64,000 nt of DNA from Ricinus communis (taxonomy: Eukaryota; Streptophyta; Magnoliopsida; Malpighiales; Euphorbiaceae). A model generated the notes under the pieces. The model searched no databases. It was not told the origin of the DNA and saw nothing but the letters and a program-made list of their open reading frames with translations. Below are positions 11,401-24,035 of this stretch, one piece after another (the stretch's first letter is position 1; each line of letters begins with the position of its first letter). The stretch covers positions 22,110,005 to 22,174,004 of the forward strand of contig NC_063256.1 of the NCBI RefSeq assembly GCF_019578655.1, given 5' to 3'. Both the position numbers and the translations under genes were made by a program.

Positions 11401-14400
11401 CGCAATTACACTTTTTTACGGTGTTGTTTGCTCAGATTCATAAATATAAACGTTCTACGGGGTTATTTCCGTATATTGATAAATACACCACTTTTAGGGG
11501 GTCATTTTCTCAAATTAAATTATTAGCACTATTATGGGGTTGTTTTCTCAAATTCATAAATTTATACGTTTTACCGGGTTATTTTCTTATATCGACAAAT
11601 ATACCCTTTTAACGGGGTTGTTTTCTCATATTGTAAAATTAACCCATTAAGGGGTTGTTTTCTCATACTCACAAATATACCAAAATTGCGGGGTTATTTT
11701 CTCCGATTGATAAATATCCTCGTATTACAGGGTTGTTTTCTAATATTTATAAATATACCACTCTTATAGGGTTGTTTTATCATATTAAAAAATTTACCCC
11801 TTCCACGAGGCTGTTTTCTCAAACTCGAAATTACACTACTTTTACGGGGTTATTTTCTCTGATTTATTAATATACACGTTTTATGGGGTTGTTTTCTTAT
11901 ATTGATAAATATACCACTTTTACGGGGTCGTTGTCTCATATTAAATTATTAGCATTATTATGGGGTTGTTTTCTTAAATTCATAAATATACACGTTATAC
12001 GAGGTTATTCTCTTATATTGATAAATATACCCCTTTCACGAGGTTATTTTCTCATATTATAAAATTAACCCAATTAAGGTGTTATTTTCTCACACTTACA
12101 AATATACCACAATTACGGGGTTATTTCCTCATATTCATAAATATCCCCATATTGCAGGGTTGTTTTTAGATATTAAAAAATTTACCCCTTCTACGAGAGT
12201 TTTTTCAAACCCGCATTTATACTACTTTTATGGGGTTGTTTTCTTTGATTCATAAATATATACGTTTTACGCGGTTATTTTCTTATATTGATAAATATAC
12301 CACTTTTACGTGGTCGTTTTTGCATATTAAATTATTACCACTATTATGGGGTTATTTTTATCAAATTCATAAATATACACGTTTTACGGAATTATTTTCT
12401 TATATTAACAAATATACCCCTTTAACGAAGTTGTTTTCTCATATTCTAAAATTAACCAATTTAAGGGGTTGTTTTCTCATACTCACAGATATACCAAAAT
12501 TACAGGGTTATTTTATCCGATTGATATATATCCCCGTTTTACGGGGTTATTTACTATTGTTTATAAATATACCTCTCTTACAGGGGTTGTTTTCTCATAT
12601 TAAGAAATTTACCCCTTCTCCGAGACTCTTTTCTTACAATCACAATGACACAACTTTTAGGGAGTTGTTTAATCAGATTCAAAAATATACATGTTTTATG
12701 GTGTTATTTTCTTATATTGATAAATATATCACTTTTACGGGGTTGTTTTCTCATATTAAATTACTAGCACTATTATGGGGTTGTTTTCTCAAATTCATAA
12801 ATATACACGTTTTATGGGGTTATTTTCGTATATCGACAAATATACCCCTTTAACGGGGTTGTTTTAGCATCTTATAAAATTAACACATTTAAGGGGTTAT
12901 TTTCTCATACTCACAAATATACCAAAATTATGGGGTTATTTTCTCCGATTGATAAATATCCCCGTATTACGGGGTTGTTTTCTAATATCTATAAATATAC
13001 TACTCTTACAGGTGTTATTTTCTCATATTAAAAAATTTACCCCTTCTATGAGGCTGTTTTCTTAGATGTGTAATTACGCTACTTTTATGGCAAATATACA
13101 CATTTTACGAGATTATTTTCTTATATTGATAAATATACCACTTTTACAGGTCGTTTTCTCATATTAAATTATTTGCACTATAATAGAGTTATTTTCTTAA
13201 ATTCATAAATACATACGTTTTACGAGGTTATTTTCTTATATTGATAAATATAACCCTTTTACGAGGTTGTTTTCTTATATTATAAAATTAACCCATTTAA
13301 GGTGTTGTTTTAGCAGATTCATAAACATAACGTTTTACGGGATTATTTTCTTATATTGATAAATATACCACTTTCACGTAGTTGTTTTCTCATATTAAAT
13401 TATTAGCACTATTATGGGTTGTCTTCTCAAATTCATAAATATACACGTTTTATGGGGTTCTTTTCTTATATCCACAAATATACCTCTTTAACGGGGTTGT
13501 TTTCTCATATTATAAAATTAACCCATTTAAGGGGTTGTTTTCTCCGATTATAGAGTTATTTTCTCCGATTGATAAATATCCCCGCATTACGGGGTTGTTT
13601 TCTAATATTTATAAATATACACCTCTTACGTGGTTATTTTCTCTTATTAAAGAATTTACCCATTCTACGAGGCTATTATCTCATACTCGTAATTACACTA
13701 CTTTTACGGGGTTGTTTTCTAAGATTCATAAATATATACGTTTTACGGGGTTATTTTCTTATATTGATAAATATACTACTTTTACGGGATCATTTTCTCA
13801 TATTAAATTATTAGCACTATTATGGATTGTTTTGTCAAATTTCTAAATTTACAGGTTTTACGAGGTTATTTTCTTCTATCAACAAATATACCCTTTTTAC
13901 GGGGTCATTTTCTTATATTCTAAAATTAATCGATTTATGGGGTTTTTTTCTCATATTAAAAAATTTACCTTATCTACGAGGCTGTTTTCTCATACTCGCA
14001 ATTACACTACTTTTATTGGGTTATTTTCTTATATTGATAAATATACCACTTTTATGGGGTAGTTTTCTCATATTAAATTATTAGCACTATTATGGGTTGT
14101 TTTCTCAAATTCATAAACATACAAGTTTACACTACCCATTCTACGAAGTTGTTTTCTTAGACTCGCAATTACACTATTTTTACAGAGTTGTTTTCGCAGA
14201 TTCATAAATATACACGTTTACAGAGTTATTTAATTTATTTTGATAAATATACCACTTTTACGTGGTCATTCTCTAATATTAAATTATTACCACTTTTCAT
14301 AGTCATTTTCTCATATTAAATTATTAGCATAATTATGGGGTTGTTTTCTGAAATTCAGAAATATACACGTTTTACGGGGTTATTTTCTTATGTCGACAAA

Positions 14401-17400
14401 TTTACGTGGTTGTTTTCTCATATTCTAGAACTACCCCATTTAAGGGGGTTGTTTTCTCAAACTCACAAATATACAAAATTGCGGGGTTATTTTCTCATAT
14501 TAAAAAAGTTACCCTTTCTACGAGGCTGTTTTCTCAGATTCACAATTACACTACTTTTACGTAGTTGTTTTATAAGATTCATAAAGATACAGGTTTTTTA
14601 CGGGGTTATTTTCTGATATTGATAAATAAACCACTTTTACGGGTTCGTTTTGTCATATTAAATTATTAGCACTATTATGAGGTTGTTTTCTCAGATTCAT
14701 AAATATACACGCTTTACGAGATTATTTTCTTATATCAATAAATATACTCCTTTTACGGGGTTATATTCTCTTATTCTAAAATTAACCCATTTAAGGGGTT
14801 GTTTTCTCATACTCACAAATATACAAAAATTACGAGGTTATTTTCTCCGATTGATAAATATACCCGCATTACAGGGTTGTTTTCTCATACTCACAAATAT
14901 ACCAAAATTACGGGGTTATTTTCTCCGATTGATAAATAGACCCGCATTACGGGGTTGTTTTCTAATATTTATAAATATACTTCTCTTACCTGGTTGTTTT
15001 CTCACATTAAAAAATTTACCTCTACTACAAGGCTGTTTTTTCAAACTCGCAATTACACTACTTTTATAGGGTTGTTTTCTCATATTTATAAATATACACA
15101 TTTTACAGTGTTATTCTCTTATATTGATAAGTATATCATTTTTTACGGGCCGTTTTCTTATTTAAATTATTAGTACTATCATGGGGTTGTCTTCTCAAAT
15201 TCATAAATTTACACGTTTTACGAGATTATTTTCTTATATCAACAAATATACCCCTTTTACGGGGTTTTTTTTCTCATATTATAAAATTAAACCATTTAAG
15301 GGGTTGTTTTCTCAAACTCACAAATATACAAAAATTACGGGATTATTTTTTTCGATTGATAAATATATCAATTCTACGGGGTCGTTTTCTCATATTAAAT
15401 TATTAGCACTGTTACGGGGTTATTTTCTCAAATTTATAAATATACACGTTTTACGGAGTTATTTTCTTATATCGAAAAATATACTCTTTTACTGGGTTGT
15501 TTTCTCATATTATAAAATTAACACATTTAAGGGGTTGTTTTCTCATACTCACAAATATACCAAAATTACAGTGTTATTTTGTCCGATTGATAAATATCCC
15601 TATATTACGGGGTTGTTTTCTAATATTTATAAATATACCCCTCTTACGGGTTTGTATTCTCATATTAAAAAATTTACTCCTTCTATGAGGCTGTTTTCTC
15701 AGATTCGCAATTACACTACTTTTACTGAGTTGTTTTCTCAGATTCATAAATATACATGTTTTACGAGATTATTCTTTTATATTGATAAATATACCACTTT
15801 TATGGGGTCATCTTCTCATATTAAATTATTAGCACTATTATGGGGTTGTATTTCAAATTCATAAATATATACGTTTTACAGGGTTATTTTTCTTTATCGA
15901 CAAATATACCCCTTTTACATGGTTCTTTTCTCCAATTTATAAATGTCACGTTATTTTTCTAGAACTACCCCATTTAAAGGGTTATCCCACACTCACAAAT
16001 TTATCAAAATTACGGGGTTATTTTCTCCAATTTATAAATATCCCCTTATTATGGGGTTGTTCTCTAATACTTGTAAATATACCCCTTTACGGGGTTGTTT
16101 TCTCAGATTCATAAATATACACGCTTTACGAGGTTATTTTCTTATATAGACAAATATACCCCTTTTACAGAGTTGTTTTCTCATATTATAAAATTAAACC
16201 ATTTAAGAGATTGTTTTCTCAAACTCACAAATATATAAAAATTACAGGGTTATATTCTCCGATTGATAAATATTTCCGAATATTCCCGTATTACGGGGTT
16301 ATTTTCTCGTATTAAAAGATTTACCATTTCAACGAGGCTGTTTTCTCAAACTCGCAATTACACTACTTTTACGGGGTTGTTTTCTTAGATTCATAAATAT
16401 ACACGCTTTACGAGATTATTTTCTTATATTGATAAATATACCACTTTTATGGGGTTATTTTCTCATATTAAATTATTAGCACTGTTATGGAGTTGTTTTC
16501 TCAAATTCATAAATTATTAGCACTGATATGGAGTTATTTTCTTATATAGAAAAATATACCCCTTTTACTGGGTTGTTTTCTCATATTATAAAATTAACAC
16601 ATTTAAGGGGTTGTTTTCTCATACTCACAAGTATACCAAAATTACACAGTTATTTTCTCCAATTGATAAATATTCTCATATTACAAGGTTGTTTTCTAAT
16701 ATTTATAAATATACCCCTCTTACGGGTTTGTTTTCTCATATTAAAAAATGTACCCCTTCTATGAGACTATTTTCTAGGACTTTCAGTTACACTACTTTTA
16801 CGGGGTTATTTTCTCAGAATCAGAAATATACACGTTTTACAGGGTTATTCTCTTATATTCATAAATATACCAATTTTACGGGGTCGTTTTCTCAAACTAA
16901 ATTATTAGCACTATAATGGGGTTGTTTTCTCAAATTCATAAATATACACGTTTTATGGAGTAATTTTCTTATATCGACAAATATACCCCTTTTACGTGGT
17001 TGTTTTCTCATATTCTAGAACTACCCTATTTAAGGGGTTGTTTTCTCACACCCACAAATACACAAAAATTACGGAGTTATTTTATCCAATTTATAAATAT
17101 CCCCGTATTTGGGGTTGTTCTCAAATACTTATAAATATATCCCTTTTACAGAGTTATTTTCTCAGATTCATAAATATACACGCTTTATGAGGTTATTTTC
17201 TTATATCAATAAATATACTCCTTTTATGGAGTTATTTTCTCTTATTCTAAAATTAACCCATTTAAGGGGTTGTTTTCTCATACTCACAAATATACCAAAA
17301 TTACAGAGTTATTTTCTCCGATTGATAAATATCCCCGTATTACGGGGTTATTTTCTCATATTAAAAAATTTATAAATATACATATTTTACGGGGTTCTTT

Positions 17401-17959
17401 TTATATCGACAAATATACTCCTTTTAAGGAATTATTTTCTCATATTCTAAAATTAACCAAAGTAAGGGGTTTTTTTTCATACACACAAATATACCAAAAT
17501 TACAGGGTTATTTTTTTCAATTTATAAATATCCCGTATTACGTGGTTGTTTTCTAATATTTATAAATATACCCCTCTTACGGGTCTGTTTTCTCATATTA
17601 AAAAATTTACCTCTTCTACGAGGCTGTTTTCTCATACTCTCAATTACACTACTTTTGCGGTGTTGTTTTCTCATATTATAAAATTAACTCCTTTAAAGGG
17701 TTGTTTTCTCATACTCACAAATATACCAAAATTACGGTGTCACTTTCTCTGATTGATAAATATCCCGCATTACGGGGTTGTTTTTCTAATATTAATAAAT
17801 ATACTACTCTTACGTAGTTATTTTCTCATATTAAAAAATTTAACCCTTGTACGAGGCTGTTTTCTCAGACTCGCAGTTACTCTACTTTTACGGAGTTGTT
17901 TTCTAAGATTCATAAATATAGACGTTTTACGGGGTTATTTTCTTATATTGACAAATATA

Positions 17960-19741
17960 CTCCTTTTATAGGGTTATTTTTTATATTATAAAATTGACCC
18001 ACTTAAGGGGTTGTTTTATCATACTCGCATATATACTAAAATTACGGGGTTATTTTCTCTGATTGATAAATATCCCCGTATTACGGGGTTATTTTCTCAT
18101 ATTAAAAAATTTACCCCTTCTACAGGGTTGTTTTCTCATACTCGCAATTACACTACTAGGGTTGTTTTCTTAGATTCATAAATATATACAGTTTATGGGG
18201 TTATTTTCTTACATTGAAAAAAATATACCATTTTTATAGGGTCATTTTCTCATATTAAATTATTAGCATTAATGGAGTTATTTTCTCAAATTCATAAATA
18301 CACACGTTTTACGGGGTTATTTTCTTATATCGAAAAATATACCCCTTTTACTGGGTTGTTTTCTCATATTTTGAAATTAACACATTTAAGGGGTTCTTTT
18401 CTCATACTCACAAATATACCAAAATTACAGGGATATTTTCTACGATTGATAGATATCCCCGTATTATGGGGTTGTTTTCTAATATTTATAAATATACCCC
18501 TCTTACGGGTTTTTTTTATCAGATTAGAAGATTTTCTCATATTAAAAGATTTACCTTTTCTACAAGGCTGTTTTCTCAGACTCGCAATTACACTACTTTT
18601 ACGAGGTTGTTTTCTCAGATTCATAAATATACACGTTTTACAGGGTTATTTTCTTATATTTATAAATATACCACGTTTATGGGATCATTTTCTCATATTA
18701 GATTATTAGCACAATTTTGTGGTTGTTTTCTCAAATTCATAAATATACACGTTTTACGGAGTTATTTTCTTATATCGACAAATATACCACTTTCATGGGG
18801 TTGTTTTCTCATATTCTAAAATTACCCCATTTAAGAGGTTGTTTTCTCATACTCATAATTATACCAAAATTAGTACGGGGTTATTTTCTCCGATTGACAA
18901 ATATCCCCATATTTACGGGGTTATTTTCTCATATTAAAAAATTTATCCTTTCTACGAGGCTGTTTTCTCATACTCACAATTACACTACTTTTACGGGATT
19001 GTTTTCTGAGGTTAATAAATATGCACGTCTTACGGGGTTATTTTCTTATATTGATAAATATACTACTTTTACGGGGTCATTTTCTCATATTAAATTATTA
19101 GCACTATTATGGGGTTGTTTATTCAAATTCATAAATTTACACATTTTAAGAGGTTATTTTCTTATATAAATAAAGATACCCCTTTTACGAGGTTGTTTTC
19201 TCATGCTCACAAATATACCAAAATTACGGGATTATTTTCTCCGATTGATAAATATCCCAGCATTGCGGGGTTGTTTTCTAATATTTATAAATATGCCCCA
19301 CTTACAAGATTCATTTCACATATTAAAATATTTACCCTTTATAGGAGACTTTTTCCTCAGACTCGCAATTACACTACTTTTATAGTGTTATTTTCTCAGA
19401 TTTATAAATATACACGTTTTGCGGGGTTATTTTCTTATATTGATAAATATACCCCTTTTATGGGTTTGTTTTCTTATATTATAAAATTAATCCACTAAAG
19501 GGGTTGTTTTCTCATACTCGTAAATATACTAAAATTACGGGGTTATGTTTTCCGATTGATAAATATCATATTAAAAACTTTACCCGTTCTACGAGTTTGT
19601 TTCTTAGACTCGCAATTACAGTACTTTTACGGGGTTGTTTTCTCAGATTCATAAATATAAAGGTTTTTACGGGGTTGTTTTCTTATATTGATAAATATAC
19701 CACTTTTACGGGTTCGTTTTCACATATTAAATTATTAGCAC
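17960..19741. repeat. Second copy of the duplicated satellite segment, at the right array edge
   Basis: It matches 6640-8437 monomer by monomer. Upstream of it, 17390-17900 also resembles 5350-5960. The array stops at 19741 within the AAATTATTAGCAC monomer variant, the same variant that opens the array at 3594. Confidence 0.75.
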
Positions 19742-19981
19742 AAAGCCCAATCACATGGATCATTGTCTAGCCACATACTCCTTGGCTTGGGCAACAAGTT
19801 TTGTTGTAATAGGCCTAATTGTGATGAATTAATGTTGGCCCACTCCTGAACATAAGTGATCAAGGCTCCTTGAACCTTCTTAGCTCTACTCCTTGTAATT
19901 GGACCTAAAGGTAATCCCAATGGATTTTTAATAGCTCCTTGATTATTTATGTCCTCTCTATCAAGCTCCTCTCCTATATCA
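19742..19981 (-). pseudogene. Pol C-terminal tail and LTR start, family E type
   Basis: On the minus strand this reads a gypsy pol tail with the motif GPITRSRAKK followed by VQEWAN, as in the element E tail at 38004-38261. It starts at an LTR-like end (TGATATAGGAG, minus strand, at 19981). The reading frame runs straight into the satellite at its 3' side, so the fragment is truncated by the array. Tails of this kind (PITRSRAKK plus a helical stretch) are common at the end of plant Ty3/gypsy polyproteins. Confidence 0.65.
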
Positions 19982-20126
19982 TTCTACATCTAATACCTTA
20001 GGTTTGACAGTTTAAAATACTTGAAGGGTCTAAGGTTTCCATTTATCTAGTTCTAGATATATCTTGGGCAATGAAATCAAACTTGCTTATGGGTATAATT
20101 CATTGATATAGGTTAGGTTCGTATCA
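19982..20126 (+). repeat. Family A LTR, 3' end fragment
   Basis: About 145 bp match the last part of the A LTR at 45022-45820, ending GGTTCGTATCA. No primer-binding site follows; the sequence passes directly into a D repeat. It is a truncated solo fragment. Confidence 0.65.
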
Positions 20127-21139
20127 CAACTCCTCTCTAGTTCTTGATTTGACTTTAGTTTATTCATCTTTTTTTATTTATTTACTCATATTTAGCTTCT
20201 AGTTTCTTCTTCTTATGGAATAAGGGCCTTCATACTATGAAAACTGCATGCAATCGAATATTTGAGCTAGTGAGCATATTATTTCACTTTTCTACCTTAC
20301 AAAGAATTAAGTTACGGGTTCTTTCAAGAACTTTGCGGACTTATAAAGATCTGCACTAGCGAACCTAAACTTATTGCTCATGTCCTTCCTTTGTTTTGTG
20401 TTTTTTGTCTATCCTTGTGTTTAAATCAATTCAATTTGATCCTTACGCTTAGCCATGGAAGAGAATAAGGAACTTGTGATTCTCTCCTTATCGGATCCAA
20501 AATCCTCCGTATGTTCTCATTTGTTCTTTCTTTTGTTCGTCTCTTTCTAATCGATGTCTTATATGATGGTTTGATTTTATTTGGTGAGCATAAATAGGAG
20601 TGTTGAGTTAAATCACATGGAAGCAACAATTATAGACACCGATCCAATGCATGGACAAATGCAATGAAAGAAAATTAGTTCATCGAGTATTGATATATTC
20701 TTCAAATGATTGCGAATAAATTTTTTAGAGGAAAGAGGGAACGTCGAGAATCAAAACACGCCCAAATATTTAGATTCATGATTTGCACCAATGGGATCTT
20801 CATCATTCCTTATTCCTCTAGGAACAAGGACTCTTGATGACACAAGGATTGGTAAAAGGAATCATGCAAATGCAATTAAAAAGCCTAACTTGTAGTGTTG
20901 GGGATTGGCTTGATGATCAAGCAAGACGAGATGTAAATCCATGTGCGTAAGGGAGAAATGATGTTGTCTTCAATAAATCCAAGTATAATACAAGTGACAA
21001 TGCGAGCGTTTTGATGTTTGGGACACTTATAATGAAGCGGTTTGGATTAGAGTGTTATTAGGTAGGCCCACACAAATTGTCCCTTGCTTTTGTTAAGTTG
21101 GGTCATAAAATTTTGGACAACAAGAGTGGTTAACTAGTC
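20127..21139 (-). repeat. D repeat, one nearly complete minus-strand copy
   Basis: All D landmarks occur in reverse order over about 1.0 kb. This is the best single copy for defining the unit. On this strand it contains a TATA-like stretch beside GCATGCAATCGAATA and, near 20720-20760, the purine-rich AGAGGAAAGAGGGAA, which resembles a retroelement polypurine tract. Confidence 0.7.
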
Positions 21140-22451
21140 CTTACGGTAATCCTTGTGTCATCAGGAGTCCTCGTGCCTTGAGGAACAATGAATGATGAAG
21201 ATCCTATATTCTATGAACCAGCTTAATGAAAATAATGAGAAATTATGTGGGCCTACCTAATGACACTCCAAACCAAATTACTTAATTATTTGTATCCCAA
21301 AGATAAAAAAAGCTCACAATCCTAATTATATTACGCTTGGATTCATTGATAACATTATGATTTCTCCCTTACGCGAGTCGATTTACATATTGTCCTACTT
21401 GATCTTAAAGGTAAGCCCCAATGCCACTAGTCAAGCTTATCAATTGCATTTCCATAATTCCTTATGCCAATCTTTGTGTCATCATGTGTCGTCATGCCTA
21501 GAGGAATAAGGAATGATGGAAATCCTAATGGTGCAAATCCTGAATCAGAATATTTGTTCGTGACTCTATTCTCATCGTTTTCGCTTTCCATCAAAAGATT
21601 CATCTACAAGCATTCAAAGAATGATATCAACACTAGTTCAATTAATTTTCTTTCTTCACATTCCTCTAAGTATTGGGTTGGTGTCTATGATTGCCGCTTC
21701 CACGCACTTTCACCCAACAATCGTGTTTATGCTCCCCTAATAAAACCAAACCATCATACTAAATAGAGATTAGAAAGAGAGACACAAAAGAAACAAGCAA
21801 AATGAGAATATAGGGTAGGATTTTAGATTCGATAAGAAAAGAAATCACAAGTTCTTTATTCTCTTCCATACGGCTAAGCGTAAAGATCAAATCAAATTGA
21901 TTTAAATACAAGTGTAGGCAAAGAACACAAGAGAAAGGAAGGACATGAGGAATAAGTAAACACAATTGTTTGGTTTTATTTGGGGAGTATAAACACAATT
22001 ATCAGTGAAATTGCATGGAAGCAGTAATTATGGACACCGATCCAATGCTTAGACGAATGTGAAGAAAGAAAATTAGTTGATCGAGTATTGATATCATTCT
22101 TTGAATGATTGTAGATGAATCTTTAGAGAAAAGAGGGAATGATGAGAATCAAGGCACGAACAAATATTCTAATTCAAGATTTACACCATTGGGTTCTCCA
22201 TCATTCCTTATTCCTCCAAGCTCGACAACACATGATGACACAAGGATTTGCGTAAGAAATTATGGAAACACAATTGATAAGCTTGACTAATGGCATTAGG
22301 GCTTTGCTTTAAGATGAAGCAAGATAAGACATAAATCCATGCGCGTAATGGAGAAATCATAATATTATCAATGAATCCAAGCATAATATAATCAGGCATG
22401 CAAGCTTTTCTGTCTTTAGGATGCATATAATCAGAGTGTCATTAGGTAGGC
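21140..22451. repeat. D repeats with two inversion junctions
   Basis: Plus-strand D sequence runs from about 21140 to 21963 and minus-strand D sequence from there to 22451. The switches fall inside D segments, not at unit ends. Element A inserted at 22452. Confidence 0.65.
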
Positions 22452-23255
22452 TGATACGAACTTAACCTATATAAAAGGATTAAACCCATATGCAAGTTTG
22501 ATTTCATTGCTCAAGATCTATTTAGACCCAGATTAATGGAAACCTTAGACCCTTCAAGTATATTAAACTATCAAAACTAAGGTATTAGAGGTAGAACACG
22601 CCATAATTTAGTATGGATTCTAAATTGATAAGTCAGATTTGAACGCCACAAATAATAAATTCCTTGATAAGTTTGAATTAGCTCTAAACAAGAACTAAAA
22701 ATAGAGTATAAACTCACAAAATATATTAATCATCAATCAATCAATTTGAAAATTCATACTAAGCTTTTGTAACCTTTAGAAAACCCTAATTCAAAGCTAT
22801 TAAGGAATTACAACTCAAATAGGATATAGATAAATATCCTAACTAAAATAGATAACTAAAAACAAAGTCCTAATACTCCCAAAATACTATGTAGCCGCCC
22901 ATTAGGAGTAAGAAACCCTAGTTTCTTTAAGCCATACGCATGGGCCATCCTTGGTGGAGCTAATTAGGCCCAAACTCCTTTGTGTGCTCCTTTATGCTCA
23001 TTAAGCCCATATTCGATTTATTCAAGCCCAACAAACTGAATTAGATTAATGAGCCTTGAATTTGAATCTAACTCTTCAAGCCTTGATATGTCCTTAGCCC
23101 AAACATCTTGAATAAGCCCATTGAGAGCTTCTTTTATCTTCTTAGCCTTGGACCTTGTAATTGGGCCTCCATAAATGTGAAGTGGATCTTGAATTCTAGT
23201 TGAAGTAGGATTCCTTGTTGGAGTAGGAATCCTAGTGCCAATAGGGATCGCATCA
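22452..23255 (-). repeat. Element A 3' LTR
   Basis: 804 bp, beginning TGATGCGATCC and ending GTTCGTATCA on the minus strand. Its first 200 bp continue the pol reading frame (IHGGPITRSKAKKIKEAL, then a stop). It matches the 5' LTR at 27081-27884 along its whole length. Confidence 0.85.
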
Positions 23256-23272
23256 TCCCCTCATTCTTTAGG
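23256..23272 (-). other. Polypurine tract of element A
   Basis: On the minus strand CCTAAAGAATGAGGGGA directly precedes the 3' LTR. Position and purine content fit the plus-strand priming site of LTR elements. Confidence 0.7.
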
Positions 23273-24035
23273 ATTTGCATCATCCCTTCCTTCTTTAGCA
23301 TGATTCATCCTCGAATCATCACCTATGTCAAAATTAAAAAGAGAAAGATCAGCAATATTAAAAGTAGCACTAATTCCATACTCATTGGGTAATTTTAATT
23401 TATATGTATCATCATTAATCCTTTCAAGAACTTAAAAAGGGCGATTTCCTCATGGAAGTAACTTGGAACCCCTTTGTGAAAGAAACCTTTTCTTGCGCAT
23501 GTGCACCCAAATCCAATCACCAGGTTCAATAACAAACTTCAAACGCCCTCTATTAGCTTATTGAGCATAAACTGTATTCCTTCTTTTAATATTTGTATGC
23601 ACCTTCTCATGCAAACTCCTCACAAAATCTGCCTTTTTCTTTCTATCTAAATTAACACATTCACTCAAAGGTAAAGGAATCATATCTAATGGAGAAAAAG
23701 GAATAAAACTATAAACAACTTCAAAAGGATAGAATTGAGTAGATGAATGCACACTACGATTATATGCAAACTCTATATGCGGCAAACATTCTTTCCAAGG
23801 TTTTAGGTTCTTTTTAACTATAGTACGCAACAAAGTACCTAAAGTCCTATTAACTACTTCAATTTGACAATCAGTTTGTGGATGACAGGTAGTAGAAAAT
23901 AATAACTTAGTTTCCAACTTTCCCCACAAAGTCTTCCAAAAGTAGCTTAAGAACTTTGCATCCCTATCACCAACAATAGTTTTAGGCATACCATGCAAAC
24001 GCATAATTTCTTTGATATCAATGCTTGCCTATTAA
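23273..24035 (-). pseudogene. Integrase, C-terminal two thirds (element A)
   Basis: The longest open part (23558-24004) starts at [14 protein letters not shown], with the second catalytic Asp. It continues through [17 protein letters not shown], with the catalytic Glu. Downstream, with stops, come a conserved integrase C-terminal stretch (EPGDWIWVHMRKKRF, then VLERINDDTYKL) and the linker ATFNIADLSLFNF. The zinc-binding N-terminus and the first catalytic Asp are absent: the frame begins abruptly where protease ends. Integrase joins element cDNA to the host genome; this copy cannot. Confidence 0.85.

Larger units (their letters stand above)
3594..19741. repeat. 39-bp satellite array with 11-mer higher-order structure
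   Basis: The array holds about 414 monomers of 38-40 bp, each with the core ACGGGGTTRTTTTCT followed by an AT-rich half ending in ATAAATATACC or a variant. About eleven monomer variants follow one another in a recurrent order. The variant with AAATTATTAGCAC recurs at intervals near 424-433 bp (for example 3607/4034, 8417/8840, 10400/10824, 11515/11942, 15397/15826), with some 10-mer (about 390 bp) intervals. Because 39 is divisible by three, two plus frames and one minus frame stay open for long stretches, giving ORFs up to 227 codons (15181-15864). These look like a product of the period rather than genes: they lack a shared start, differ in frame and end at random monomer mutations. I do not recognise the satellite. 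Confidence 0.93.

Noticed and set aside
13900..13960. Telomere-like CCCTAA words in several LTRs and the satellite
   Set aside because: They are isolated single occurrences, for example AAAACCCTAAT in LTRs, not tandem runs.
3594..19741. CRISPR-like array
   Set aside because: There are no unique spacers; the whole period repeats, monomers diverge gradually, and the surroundings are plant retroelements.
3713..19770. Dozens of ORFs of 60-227 codons across the satellite
   Set aside because: They follow from a stop-poor 39-bp period divisible by three. Overlapping frames are equally open, starts are arbitrary and ends fall at random monomer changes.
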